64,000 bases of DNA from Duganella sp. BJB480. Its GTDB lineage: Bacteria > Pseudomonadota > Gammaproteobacteria > Burkholderiales > Burkholderiaceae_D. The stretch's first letter is position 1. Each line of letters starts with the position of its first letter. The stretch lies in contig QVIN01000003.1 of NCBI GenBank assembly GCA_003416985.1, positions 62,001-126,000 of the forward strand. The letters run 5' to 3'. A program made the position numbers and the translations under genes. Below the pieces are notes generated by a model, which saw nothing but the letters and a program-made list of their open reading frames with translations, had not been told where the DNA came from and searched no databases. Below, piece after piece: positions 27,317 through 36,445 of this stretch.

Positions 27317-27646
27317 ATGATGACCAGCCAAGATATCCTTTCCGTGTACGCCGCCATGGCCGACCTGACCGAACAGATGGTGCAGGCCGCCACGCGCAGC
27401 GACTGGGACCAGTTGGTGCTGCTGGAGCAACGCTGCGCCGCGCATGTGCAGGCGCTGCGCGAGCAGGAGCCGGCCCAGCCGATGCAGGGCGCCGAGCGCG
27501 AACGCAAGATCAGCCTGATCCGCCAGATGCTCAACGCCGACCGCCAGATCCGCGACCTGACCATGCCGTGGATGGCGCAACTGTCCAAACTGATCAACTC
27601 CACCGGCACTGAACGGCGCGTGATCAACGCCTACGGCAGCGTCTAA
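27317..27646 (+). CDS. fliT: FliT-like flagellar chaperone
   Basis: A 109-residue helical protein matching FliT mainly by size, composition and place immediately after fliS. FliT binds FliD for export and in enterobacteria also inhibits FlhDC. Conserved features are weak in this family (here MVQAATRSDWDQLVLLEQRC and IRQMLNADRQIRDL), so the call depends partly on context. Confidence 0.8.
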   Translation: MMTSQDILSVYAAMADLTEQMVQAATRSDWDQLVLLEQRCAAHVQALREQEPAQPMQGAERERKISLIRQMLNADRQIRDLTMPWMAQLSKLINSTGTERRVINAYGSV

Positions 27647-27660
27647 AGCAGGGGCGCGCC

Positions 27661-29232
27661 ATGCTGCCGCCAGCGGTCACCATCCTGCCGGTCGGCCCGG
27701 CGGCCGGCGTCGGCGGCGCCGCGCCGGTGGGCGACGGCCGCCAAGCGGCCTTCCAGCGCGCGCTGCAAAGCCTGGTCGGACAACCTGTCACGGCCGAGGT
27801 GCTGTCCAAGTACAACGACGGCAGCTTCCTGGTCCGCGTGGCCGACAACGCCGTGCGCATGATGCTGCCGCCGGAAGTGCAGGTGGGCGCCGACGTGCCG
27901 CTGACCGTGCTCACGGCCAGCCCCCGCCCCACCTTCCAGCTCGCCAACAACACCCCCGGCAGCTCCGCCACGGTGGTCTACGGCGACACCGCCGAAGCCG
28001 ACCCCGGCCTCTATTCCCCCACCCTGCCGTCGCAGGACGCGCCGGCCACCGTGCCGGGCTCGCCCCGGCAACCCGCCGGCAGCGCGCCGGGCCAGCCGGC
28101 CACGCCGGGCGCGGCCGATGCCGAAGCCGGCGTGCCGGCGGAAGCGGACGGCGTGCCGGGCCAGGCCAAGCCGGGCACACCGGCAGCCGGCAACGCGGCC
28201 AGCCCGGCCACGGGTGCCACGCAAGCCGGCGCCGCAGCCGCAGCCGGGGCGGCCGGCGCGCAGGCCGCCGATCAGCAGGCCGCAACATCGGGCCGTCCCA
28301 CCACCACCCCGCAGGCGGCCGGCGCCGCGACACCCGCCGCGAATCTGCCGGGCGCGGCAGCGACACCGGCCGCTGCCGGCGCTGCAGCCCAGGCCAGCGC
28401 CGCAGCCCAGGCCGGCGCGGCCGCGGCAGCCAGCGGCGGCGCGGTCCCGGCCGAAGCCGTCAAGCCGCAAAGCATGGCCGCCACGCTGCTGGGCAAGGCG
28501 CCGCTGACGCCCGCCAACGAACTGCCCGACCTCGACCCCAACACGCCGCAAGCCACGCTGAGCAACACGGCCCGTCTGCTGACCACCGTGCTCAGCGCGG
28601 CGCAGAGCGGCGGCGCCGCGCAACTGGCGCTGGTCGGCAAGAGCGCGCTGTTCGGCAACGCCGCGCCGGCCACCGAACAGCTGGCGCAAAAGCTGCAGGA
28701 CACCATCTCGCAGAGCGGCCTGTTCTACGAATCGCATGTCACCGAATGGGCCAAGGGCGAGCGCACCCTGCCCGAGCTGATGCGCGAGCCGCAGATGCAG
28801 CGCATGCTGCAAGGCGGCGAGAACGCGGCGCGCGCCGCCGCCAACGGTCCCGACCTGAGCGCGGCGCAGCTGATCAACCAGCAACTGCACACGCACGAGC
28901 AGGGCCGGGTGCAGTGGAACGGCGAGGCCTGGCCGGGCCAGCCGATGCAGTGGGAGATCCGCCGTGAACAGCGCGAAGGCCGCCAGGACCAGGGCGGCGC
29001 CGACGGCGAGCCCGAGCAGATCTGGCGCAGCGGCGTGCGCTTCCGCTTCCCGATGCTGGGGGCGGTGTCGGCGTCGGTCACGCTGATCGGCGGGCAGGTG
29101 CATATCCAGGTGCAAGCCGACGACGGCGGCACCGCCGACACCTTGCGCGCCTACGCCGGCCAGCTGGAACAGGCGATGGAGGCGGCCGGCGCGCCGTTGT
29201 CGTCGCTGACCATCGCGCAGGAATCGCCATGA
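27661..29232 (+). CDS. Second FliK-like hook-length control protein
   Basis: A 523-residue protein with a FliK-type layout: a structured start (about 1-100), a long Ala/Pro/Gly-rich middle (about 125-280) and a folded C-terminal domain (about 400-523). The end resembles the FliK specificity-switch domain in composition and position (VHIQVQADDGGTADTLRAYAGQLEQAM). The canonical fliK lies elsewhere in the cluster (36446-38107). This copy overlaps the orphan FlhB-like gene by four bases (ATGA), suggesting a matched pair acting on export switching. Confidence 0.7.
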   Translation: MLPPAVTILPVGPAAGVGGAAPVGDGRQAAFQRALQSLVGQPVTAEVLSKYNDGSFLVRVADNAVRMMLPPEVQVGADVPLTVLTASPRPTFQLANNTPGSSATVVYGDTAEADPGLYSPTLPSQDAPATVPGSPRQPAGSAPGQPATPGAADAEAGVPAEADGVPGQAKPGTPAAGNAASPATGATQAGAAAAAGAAGAQAADQQAATSGRPTTTPQAAGAATPAANLPGAAATPAAAGAAAQASAAAQAGAAAAASGGAVPAEAVKPQSMAATLLGKAPLTPANELPDLDPNTPQATLSNTARLLTTVLSAAQSGGAAQLALVGKSALFGNAAPATEQLAQKLQDTISQSGLFYESHVTEWAKGERTLPELMREPQMQRMLQGGENAARAAANGPDLSAAQLINQQLHTHEQGRVQWNGEAWPGQPMQWEIRREQREGRQDQGGADGEPEQIWRSGVRFRFPMLGAVSASVTLIGGQVHIQVQADDGGTADTLRAYAGQLEQAMEAAGAPLSSLTIAQESP

Positions 29233-29558
29233 CCGAAGACCTGCCGCGCCGTCCGCTGCAGCAGGCGGTGGCCCTGACCTACGAGACCGGCGCGCCGGCG
29301 CCCAAGGTGGTGGCCAAGGGCCGCGGGCTGGTGGCCGAGCAGATCATCAGCGTGGCGCTGGAGGCCGGCGTGTTCATCCACGAGTCCAAGGAACTTGTCT
29401 CTTTGTTGATGGATGTTGACCTTGATCAACAGATTCCCCCGACGCTGTACCGGACGATTGCGGAACTATTAGCGTGGCTATATCATATTGAATCAGCGCA
29501 AAAGTCCGGGCTGCCGCTGCCGGCGGTGCCCGACAGCATCCCTCTTACAGAAATTTGA
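29229..29558 (+). CDS. Orphan FlhB cytoplasmic-domain homologue
   Basis: A 109-residue protein aligned to the part of FlhB/YscU after the autocleavage site: VALTYETGAPAPKVVAKG, then IHESKELVSLLMDVDLDQQIPPTLYRTIAELLAWLY. Full FlhB has four membrane helices and an NPTH site that splits itself; here there are no membrane helices, and NPTH is absent (PLQQ occupies that place). Such free domains are known in many flagellar clusters, but their role is unsettled. They may bind export substrates or substitute for the cleaved FlhB fragment. It overlaps the second fliK-like gene by four bases. Confidence 0.85.
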   Translation: MTEDLPRRPLQQAVALTYETGAPAPKVVAKGRGLVAEQIISVALEAGVFIHESKELVSLLMDVDLDQQIPPTLYRTIAELLAWLYHIESAQKSGLPLPAVPDSIPLTEI

Positions 29559-29566
29559 CGCGAACG

Positions 29567-30325
29567 ATGTACCCACACTTTCAGGATGCGGAATTGGAAA
29601 ACTGGCACGATTTTGAAGTCGAATCACGGAAGGAAATCACCTCCCTGCTGCGCGGTATCGGCGAAAAAAACCAGTTGATCCGCATGCTGATCCAAGGCGA
29701 GGCCGACGTCTGCGTGACCTCCATCCTGGAAGTGGACGAGCCGCACAACACCGTCTACCTGGACTGCTCGATCGATCGCGAGCAGAACAAGCGCATCCTG
29801 GCGTCGCGCCGGCTGTCGTTCGAGACCACGCTGGACAAGGTGCGCATCCTGTTCGCGGCCGACCGCATCGAGGCGGCCACCTGGCAGGGCAACCCGGCGT
29901 TCAAGATCGCCGTGCCGCCGACGCTGATCCGGCTGCAGCGGCGCGAGTACTACCGCATCTCGACGCCGGTGACCAATCCGGTGCGGGTGCTGATCCCGCT
30001 GCCGGACGAGCTGGGCGGCAACACCACCTTCCCGCTGGCCGACATCAGCTGCGGCGGCATCGCCATCCTCGACAACAAGATGATGCTGGGCGACGCCATC
30101 GGCCGCAACTACGCGGACTGCCGCATCGACCTGCCGGAGATCGGCCAGGTGGCGACGTCGCTCCAGATCCGCAACTCGCTGGACCTGACCCTGCTCAACA
30201 ACAAGACCAACCGGCGGCTGGGGTGCGAGTTCGTCGGCATCTCGCGCGGCATGCTGTCGTACGTGCAGCGCTACATCACCAAGCTGGAACGCGAACGCAA
30301 CGCCCGCATCGCCGGCCTGATTTGA
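29567..30325 (+). CDS. ycgR: YcgR-like flagellar brake protein (PilZ domain)
   Basis: A 252-residue two-domain protein: an N-terminal YcgR domain (about 1-120) and a C-terminal PilZ domain. The c-di-GMP-binding motifs are RREYYR (125-130, RxxxR) and DISCGG (159-164, D-x-S-x-x-G), both intact. In enterobacteria the loaded protein contacts the flagellar motor and slows rotation. The ATG at 29567 is preferred over an in-frame TTG at 29555 overlapping the previous gene. It ends 16 bases before a palindrome that separates it from convergent fliE. Confidence 0.9.
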   Translation: MYPHFQDAELENWHDFEVESRKEITSLLRGIGEKNQLIRMLIQGEADVCVTSILEVDEPHNTVYLDCSIDREQNKRILASRRLSFETTLDKVRILFAADRIEAATWQGNPAFKIAVPPTLIRLQRREYYRISTPVTNPVRVLIPLPDELGGNTTFPLADISCGGIAILDNKMMLGDAIGRNYADCRIDLPEIGQVATSLQIRNSLDLTLLNNKTNRRLGCEFVGISRGMLSYVQRYITKLERERNARIAGLI

Positions 30326-30340
30326 AGTTGCTTCAACAAC

Positions 30341-30434
30341 ATTTGGGGTCAAGTCTGACATTCGGACACGAGCTCTGCCGTAGCGCGGGCGTTACGGCAG
30401 AGCTCGTGTCCGAATGTCAGACTTGACCCCAAAT
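30341..30434. repeat. Long palindrome (42-base arms, 10-base loop)
   Basis: Arms 30341-30382 and 30393-30434 are exact reverse complements flanking the 10-base loop GCGCGGGCGT, which can pair further inside. The outer sequence is the family core shared with 15759-15850 and 51885-51973. It fills the gap between convergent ycgR and fliE, ending one base before the fliE stop codon, and may act as a bidirectional terminator. Confidence 0.93.
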
Positions 30435-30435
30435 T

Positions 30436-30780
30436 TCAAACCTGCATGTTCATGATGTCGTGGTAGGCTGACACCAGCTTGTTGCGCACCTGGATGGTGG
30501 CCTGGAAGTTGATGCTGGCTTTCTGCATCGACACCATCATGTCCGACAGGCTGACGCTGTCGTCCCCCATCGCGAATTTCTTGCCCATGTCGTCGGCCTG
30601 CACCTGGCTGGCGTTGACGCCGTCCAGCGCGTTCTTCAAGGCGTCGGAAAACTCCACCTTGGCGGCCGGCGCCGGCTCGGTCTTGATCACCGGCGGCGTC
30701 AGCCCCGGACGCGTGGCGTGCGCCTTCAACTGGGCAATCATGGCCTGGATCTGGCTGCCGTCAATTCCACCTGTTTTCAT
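30436..30780 (-). CDS. fliE: Flagellar hook-basal body adaptor FliE
   Basis: A 114-residue protein joining the MS ring to the rod. The family signature is in the C-terminal half: FSDALKNALDGVN, SLSDMMVSMQKASINFQATIQVRNKLVSAYHDIMNMQV (about 50-114). The start is fixed by family length (the frame stays open far upstream as a shadow of fliF and fliG). It is transcribed away from fliF, with 228 bases between them that must contain divergent promoters; I see no confident promoter motif in that gap. Confidence 0.94.
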   Translation of the reverse strand: MKTGGIDGSQIQAMIAQLKAHATRPGLTPPVIKTEPAPAAKVEFSDALKNALDGVNASQVQADDMGKKFAMGDDSVSLSDMMVSMQKASINFQATIQVRNKLVSAYHDIMNMQV

Positions 30781-31008
30781 CTCACACTCCCATCTTGTTG
30801 CTGTCGTGGAACAAATTTCCGCGACATGGCCGGGCGCGGCGTTACAATACGGCACGGCTCTATCAGTGCTGACAGAATACCAAGGCCATGACCAGCTCCC
30901 TTGGCCGAGCAGGACCGTAAACGGCGCTCTGTTTGGCCGATTGATTTGCCCGCAGTCGCGCAATAATGGCTCATTCTCTCTAGAACCACGCACCGGAAAA
31001 CTATCATC

Positions 31009-32763
31009 ATGGCCGTAGCCGAACCACTCGACAACGACACAGCAGCAGCCGACGCCGCCGATGACGGTGCCGAGAAGCTGCCCTTCATCCAGACCCCGAT
31101 GGGCCGCAATTTCCTGCGCGCGGCCGGCGCGGCGGCCATCGTGGCCATCCTGCTCGGCCTGTGGCTGTGGAACAAGCCACCCGAGTACGGCGTGCTGTTC
31201 TCCAACTTCACCGACCGCGACGGCGGCGCCATCACGGCCGAGCTGGACAAGCTCAACGTCAAGCACAAGTTTTCCGAGAACGGCACCGCCATCCTGGTGC
31301 CGACCGACCAGGTGCACGATATCCGCCTGAAACTGGCGGCCCAGGGCCTGCCCAAGGGCGGCAACGTCGGCTTCGAGCTGATGGAGAACCAGAAGCTGGG
31401 CGTGTCCCAGTTCCTCGAACAGGTCAACTACCAGCGCGCGCTGGAGGGCGAGCTGGCGCGCTCGATCCAGTCGCTGGCCGCGATCGAGAACGCCCGCGTC
31501 CACCTGGCGCTGCCGAAGCCGTCCGTGTTCGTGCGCGACCAGCAGAAGCCGACCGCCTCGGTCATCGTAACCTTGCATCCGAACCGCCAGCTCGATCCGT
31601 CCCAGACCGCCGCCATCGTCCACCTGGTCGCCTCCAGCGTGCCCGAGCTGCTGCCGGCCAACGTCAGCGTCATCGACCAGGCCGGCAACCTGATCTCCGA
31701 GCAGAACAAGAACGGCAACGGCGGCCTGAACGCCAAGAACATGGACGAGACCCAGCTCAAGTATGTCAAGGACATGCAGCTGCAGGTCATCAAGCAGGTC
31801 GAGTCGATCATCATCCCCATCGTCGGCGAGGGCAATGTGCGCGCCGAGGCCACCGCCGACGTCGACTTCGCCCAGATCGAGCAGGCCGCCGAGACCTACA
31901 AGCCGAACTCGCCGCCGGCCGCCTCGGCCATCCGCAGCCAGCAGAGCAGCGAGACCAACGGCAACAACGGCGCCACCAATCCGGGCGGCATCCCGGGCGC
32001 GCTGTCGAACCAGCCGCCGGGCACGGCCACCGCGCCACTGACCCAGACCGCCGGCTCGCCGACCGGCACCGCGCCGGCCCCGGGCACGCCGCCGGGCGCG
32101 GCCTCCAACACCACGGCCACCGGCCCGAGCCACAAGGAATCGACCACCAACTACGAAGTCGACAAGACCGTGCGCTACGAGCAGCGCGGCATGGGCGGCC
32201 TGCGCCGCCTGACGGTGGCGGTGGTGGTCAACTACAAGCGCATCATCGGCAAGGATGGCAAAGTCACCATCAAGGCCTATACTCCAGAAGAGATGGTCAA
32301 GATCAACGACCTGGTCAAGCAGGCCATGGGCTACAACCAGGACCGCGGCGACGCCGTCAGCGTGGCCAATTCGCCGTTCGACGGCGTCGACAAGCCGTTC
32401 GAGCCGCCGCCGGAGTGGTGGCGCGATCCGGCCAACCTGCCGATGGCCAAGGACCTGGCGAAGTTCCTGATCACCGCGCTGATCCTGCTGTACATCGTGA
32501 TGCGCATCGTCAAGCCGATGATGCGGCCGGTGTTCAAGAAGATCGACGAGATCAACGCGCCGGAGCCGGAACCGGAAGAGCCGGAGGAGATCGTCGAGGA
32601 AGGCCCGGACGAGGCCCTCATCGCCGAGGAAGAGCTGCGCAAGATGGAAGAAAACACCGCGCGCGGCTATCGCGAAAACCTGGCCATGGCCAAGAAACTG
32701 GCAACCGAGGATCCGCGCATCGTTGCCAACGTGATCAAAGAATGGATAGGCGCAAATGACTGA
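31009..32763 (+). CDS. fliF: MS-ring protein FliF
   Basis: A 584-residue protein forming the membrane-embedded MS ring. It has two membrane helices (about residues 35-55 and 485-505), with the YscJ-like ring-building domains between them (TDRDGGAITAELDKLNV, HLALPKPSVFVRDQQKPTASV). A Pro/Gly/Thr-rich stretch lies near 310-380. The cytoplasmic C-terminal tail binds FliG. The gene begins the run fliF to fliR and overlaps fliG by eight bases. Confidence 0.96.
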   Translation: MAVAEPLDNDTAAADAADDGAEKLPFIQTPMGRNFLRAAGAAAIVAILLGLWLWNKPPEYGVLFSNFTDRDGGAITAELDKLNVKHKFSENGTAILVPTDQVHDIRLKLAAQGLPKGGNVGFELMENQKLGVSQFLEQVNYQRALEGELARSIQSLAAIENARVHLALPKPSVFVRDQQKPTASVIVTLHPNRQLDPSQTAAIVHLVASSVPELLPANVSVIDQAGNLISEQNKNGNGGLNAKNMDETQLKYVKDMQLQVIKQVESIIIPIVGEGNVRAEATADVDFAQIEQAAETYKPNSPPAASAIRSQQSSETNGNNGATNPGGIPGALSNQPPGTATAPLTQTAGSPTGTAPAPGTPPGAASNTTATGPSHKESTTNYEVDKTVRYEQRGMGGLRRLTVAVVVNYKRIIGKDGKVTIKAYTPEEMVKINDLVKQAMGYNQDRGDAVSVANSPFDGVDKPFEPPPEWWRDPANLPMAKDLAKFLITALILLYIVMRIVKPMMRPVFKKIDEINAPEPEPEEPEEIVEEGPDEALIAEEELRKMEENTARGYRENLAMAKKLATEDPRIVANVIKEWIGAND

Positions 32764-33754
32764 GAATACCGGACTGCAAAAGGCCGCCATCCTGATGCTG
32801 GCGATGGGCGAAAGCGAGGCCGCCGAGGTGATGAAGTTCCTCGGCCCGCGCGAGGTGCTCAAGCTGGGCGCCGCCATGGCGACCATGAAGAACGTGCCCC
32901 ACGAGGAAGTGGTGGGCACGCTGGACAACTTCCGCGACATGGTCGCGGCCGCCTCCACCGTGGGCCTGGACTCGGACGAGTACATCCGCCAGGTGCTGAC
33001 CAAGGCGCTGGGCGACGACAAGGCCTCGGTGCTGCTGTCGCGCATCCTGGGCGGCAAGGACGCGTCCGGCATCGAGTCGCTGAAGTGGATGGATTCGCAA
33101 TCCGTGGCCGAGCTGATCCGCAACGAGCACCCGCAGATCATCGCCACCATCCTGGTCCACCTGGAGCGCGACCAGGCTTGCGAAATCCTCGGCCACTTCA
33201 CCGACCGCCTGCGCAACGACGTGGTGCTGCGCATCGCCACGCTGGACGGCGTGCAGCCGGCCGCGCTGCGCGAGCTGAACGACGTGCTGACCAAGCTGTT
33301 GTCGGGCAACGAGAACATCAAGAAATCGTCGCTGGGCGGCGTGCGCGCGGCGGCCGAGATCCTCAACTTCATGTCCGGCGAGCAGGAAGGCTCGGTCATG
33401 GACAACATCAAGAACTACGACAACGACATGGCCCAGAAGATCATGGACGAAATGTTCGTGTTCGACAACCTGATCGATATCGACGACCGCGGCATCCAGC
33501 TGCTGTTGCGCGAGGTGCAGTCCGAAATGCTGATCATCGCCTTGAAGGGCGCGTCGCAGGAGCTGCGCGACAAGATCTTCAAGAACATGTCGGCCCGTGC
33601 GTCGGAAATGATGCGCGAAGACCTGGAATCGAAGGGTCCCGTGCGCCTGTCCGAAGTGGAAACCCAGCAGAAGCAGATTCTGCAGATCGTCCGCCGCCTG
33701 GCCGACGAAGGCCAGATCGTGCTTGGCGGTAAAGGTGAGGATTCCTTCGTCTAA
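32756..33754 (+). CDS. fliG: Motor switch protein FliG
   Basis: A 332-residue rotor protein that contacts the stator to generate torque. The N-terminal domain (AAILMLAMGESEAAEVMKFL) binds FliF. The middle carries the EHPQ motif (NEHPQIIATILVHL), and the C-terminal domain contains the charged torque helix (DDRGIQLLLREVQSEMLIIALKGA). Length and motifs are standard. It overlaps fliF by eight bases and fliH by one (TAATG). Confidence 0.97.
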   Translation: MTENTGLQKAAILMLAMGESEAAEVMKFLGPREVLKLGAAMATMKNVPHEEVVGTLDNFRDMVAAASTVGLDSDEYIRQVLTKALGDDKASVLLSRILGGKDASGIESLKWMDSQSVAELIRNEHPQIIATILVHLERDQACEILGHFTDRLRNDVVLRIATLDGVQPAALRELNDVLTKLLSGNENIKKSSLGGVRAAAEILNFMSGEQEGSVMDNIKNYDNDMAQKIMDEMFVFDNLIDIDDRGIQLLLREVQSEMLIIALKGASQELRDKIFKNMSARASEMMREDLESKGPVRLSEVETQQKQILQIVRRLADEGQIVLGGKGEDSFV

Positions 33755-34509
33755 TGTCTCTGTTACCTAAAGAACAGCAGTCGGCGTTCCAGCGCTGGGA
33801 GATGACCTCGTTCGGCGACGAGCGCCCCAGCGTGATGGCGCTGCGCGAAGCCGAGCAGCGCGAGCGCGACGCCGAACAGGCGCGCCTGGACGCCGAGCAG
33901 CGCGTGCAGGAAGCGTTGATGGAGCAGCAGGAGGCGCTGGAAATGGGCCCGCCGCTGCCGCCGCCGATGGAATACCCCACCGTCGAGGAGCTCGAAGCGA
34001 TCCGCGAGGAAGCCCGCAAGGACGGCTACGACGAAGGCCACGCGGCCGGCCACGCCGACGCCCTCGCGGCCGGCAAGCTGGTCACGGACCAGGAGCTGGA
34101 GCACGTGCGCGCCATCGCCGCCAACTTCAGCAACTCCCTGCACGACGCCGACCAGCTGATCGCCAACGACGTGCTGGAACTGGCGCTGCAACTGGCCAAG
34201 GGCATGTTGAAGAACGCCTTCCAGGTCAAGCCCGAACTGATCCTGCCGATCGTGCGCGAGGCCATCGAATACCTGCCGGTGCTGCAACAGCCGGCGCTGC
34301 TGGTGCTGCATCCCGACGACGCCGCCGTGGTGCGCGCCGGCATCGGCGAGGAGCTCGACAAGGGCGGCTGGCGCGTGGTCGAGGACCCGCAGGTCGGCCG
34401 TGGCGGCTGCAAGGTCGATACCGCCAGCAACCAGATCGACGCCACCGCCGCCGCGCGCTGGCAGCGCCTGAGCCACGCGCTCGGCAAAGAAGTGGACTGG
34501 CTGGCCTGA
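33754..34509 (+). CDS. fliH: Flagellar export regulator FliH
   Basis: A 251-residue regulator of the FliI ATPase. It has a long charged coiled coil in the N-terminal half (about 25-110, [19 protein letters not shown]) with glycine-spaced segments ([14 protein letters not shown]), and a C-terminal FliH/HrpE domain ([28 protein letters not shown]). It starts on the last base of the fliG stop codon and ends one base before fliI, so the three genes are tightly coupled. Confidence 0.94.
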   Translation: MSLLPKEQQSAFQRWEMTSFGDERPSVMALREAEQRERDAEQARLDAEQRVQEALMEQQEALEMGPPLPPPMEYPTVEELEAIREEARKDGYDEGHAAGHADALAAGKLVTDQELEHVRAIAANFSNSLHDADQLIANDVLELALQLAKGMLKNAFQVKPELILPIVREAIEYLPVLQQPALLVLHPDDAAVVRAGIGEELDKGGWRVVEDPQVGRGGCKVDTASNQIDATAAARWQRLSHALGKEVDWLA

Positions 34510-34510
34510 C

Positions 34511-35935
34511 ATGGACGCCGACGCTCCCATCGCTCCACCCGCCCCCGCCAGCCCGCACGCCGGCCGCTGGAAATCCTATCTGCACGACTGCGCCGCGCTG
34601 GTCGGCTTCGTCGAGCCGATGCAGGTGTCGGGCCGCGTCACCCGCGTGGCAGGGCTGGTGATGGAGGCGGTCGGCCTGCGCCTGGCCGTCGGCGCCGCCT
34701 GCACCGTGCCGCTGCCGTCGGGCGGCAAGATCGAGGCCGAAGTGGTCGGCTTCGAGGGCGAAAAACTGTTCCTGATGCCGCAAAGCGATGTCGAGGGCGT
34801 GGTGCCGGGCACCCGCGTGTTCCCGGTCGAGCCCGCCATTCCCCGCCCCGGCACCGTCAACCATCCGCGCCGCCGCCCCAGCGACCGCGCGCGCCACCTG
34901 CCGGTCGGCCCCGAACTGCTGGGCCGCGTGCTGGACGGCGCCGGCCGTCCGCTGGACAACCTCGGCCCGCTGCACGCCAGCGACAGCGCGCCCATCAACA
35001 CCCGCCCTGCCAATCCGCTGGGCCGCGCGCCGATCACCGAGACGCTGGACGTCGGCGTGCGCTCGATCAACGCCATGCTGACCGTCGGTCGTGGCCAGCG
35101 CATGGGCCTGTTCGCCGGCTCCGGCGTCGGCAAGTCGGTGCTGCTGGGTATGATGGCGCGCTACACCGAGGCCGACATCATCGTGGTCGGCCTGATCGGC
35201 GAGCGGGGCCGCGAGGTCAAGGAATTCATCGAGCAGATCCTGGGCGAGGAAGGCCTGGCGCGCTCCGTGGTCGTGGCGGCCCCGGCCGACACGCCGCCGC
35301 TGATGCGCCTGCAAGGCGCGGCCTACGCCACCGCGATCGCCGAGCACTTCCGCGACAAAGGCCAGAACGTGCTGCTGATCATGGATTCGCTGACCCGCTA
35401 CGCGATGGCGCAACGCGAGATCGCGCTGGCCATCGGCGAGCCGCCGGCCACCAAGGGCTATCCGCCGTCGGTGTTCGCCAAGCTGCCGATCCTGGTCGAA
35501 CGGGCCGGCAACGGCGAGATGGGCGGCGGCTCGATCACCGCCTTCTACACCGTGCTGACCGAGGGCGACGACCAGCAGGACCCGATCGCCGACTCGGCGC
35601 GCGCCATTCTCGACGGCCACATCGTGCTCAACCGCCGCCTGGCCGAGGCCGGCCACTACCCCGCCATCGACATCGAACAGTCGATCAGCCGGGCCATGCA
35701 CTCGATCACCTCGCCCGAGCACCAAACCCGCTCGCGCCACCTGAAGCAGCTGTTCTCGCGCTATGAGCGCAGCCGCGACCTGATCAGCGTGGGCGCCTAC
35801 GCGCCCGGCAGCGATCCGGTGCTCGACCAGGCCATCCAATTGCACGACCGGATAGAGAATTTCCTCCAGCAGCAAATCACCGAACGGGTGACCATGGGCG
35901 AGAGCTTGGCCCAACTTACCTCTCTATTCGACTGA
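34511..35935 (+). CDS. fliI: Flagellar export ATPase FliI
   Basis: A 474-residue F1-beta-like ATPase that energises and feeds export substrates. The Walker A motif is GSGVGKS within residues 199-209, and the Walker B region is [26 protein letters not shown]. The N-terminal beta-barrel domain contains a stretch typical of the family. It is followed by fliJ 36 bases on. No residues appear missing. Confidence 0.97.
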   Translation: MDADAPIAPPAPASPHAGRWKSYLHDCAALVGFVEPMQVSGRVTRVAGLVMEAVGLRLAVGAACTVPLPSGGKIEAEVVGFEGEKLFLMPQSDVEGVVPGTRVFPVEPAIPRPGTVNHPRRRPSDRARHLPVGPELLGRVLDGAGRPLDNLGPLHASDSAPINTRPANPLGRAPITETLDVGVRSINAMLTVGRGQRMGLFAGSGVGKSVLLGMMARYTEADIIVVGLIGERGREVKEFIEQILGEEGLARSVVVAAPADTPPLMRLQGAAYATAIAEHFRDKGQNVLLIMDSLTRYAMAQREIALAIGEPPATKGYPPSVFAKLPILVERAGNGEMGGGSITAFYTVLTEGDDQQDPIADSARAILDGHIVLNRRLAEAGHYPAIDIEQSISRAMHSITSPEHQTRSRHLKQLFSRYERSRDLISVGAYAPGSDPVLDQAIQLHDRIENFLQQQITERVTMGESLAQLTSLFD

Positions 35936-35971
35936 TTGACGCCGGCAACCGCCACCTATAATTGACGCATC

Positions 35972-36412
35972 ATGGCTTCCAAAGCGCAACTTGAAACACT
36001 GATGGACCTGGCGCGCCGGGAAACCGACGACGCCGCCAAGCGGCTGGGCGCTTCGCTCAAGGCCGTGGACGAGGCCAAGCAGAAGCACCAGATGCTGGTC
36101 GGCTATCGCGAGGAGTATGCGAAACGCTTCGAGGCGGCGCAGCAGGCCGGCATCACGCCCATGGCCTACCGCAATTTCCAGGCTTTCATGGAGAAGCTGG
36201 ACGTGGCGGTCAAGGGCCAGCAGGACATGATCAAGCACGCCGAGTACCGCAGCGAGCAGGAAAAGGCCGCCTGGCAGGCCAGCGAACGCAAGCGCATGTC
36301 CTACTCCACCCTGAACGACCGGGCGGACGCCGAAGCGCTCAAGCTGGAAAATAAGCGCGACCAGAAGCAGATGGACGAACACGCAGCACGGCAGGCGTAT
36401 TACAAACGCTGA
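35972..36412 (+). CDS. fliJ: Flagellar export protein FliJ
   Basis: A 146-residue, highly charged coiled-coil protein that acts as the central stalk linking FliI to the export gate. Sequence (LMDLARRETDDAAKRLGASL, AYRNFQAFMEKLDVAVKGQQ) shows the continuous heptads and high Lys/Glu/Gln content of the family. The identification depends on composition plus position between fliI and fliK, as usual for this poorly conserved family. Confidence 0.9.
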   Translation: MASKAQLETLMDLARRETDDAAKRLGASLKAVDEAKQKHQMLVGYREEYAKRFEAAQQAGITPMAYRNFQAFMEKLDVAVKGQQDMIKHAEYRSEQEKAAWQASERKRMSYSTLNDRADAEALKLENKRDQKQMDEHAARQAYYKR

Positions 36413-36445
36413 CATTCAGACGCAACCAACCGACACGGCGCGATC

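Noticed and set aside
30820-30880. A sigma-54-like CGGCAC element upstream of fliF
   Set aside because: The downstream TTGCA half is too poor a match to support a promoter.
30781-33411. A 991-codon minus-strand frame fused to fliE
   Set aside because: The part beyond fliE is the shadow of fliF and fliG; FliE family length and sequence place the start at 30780.
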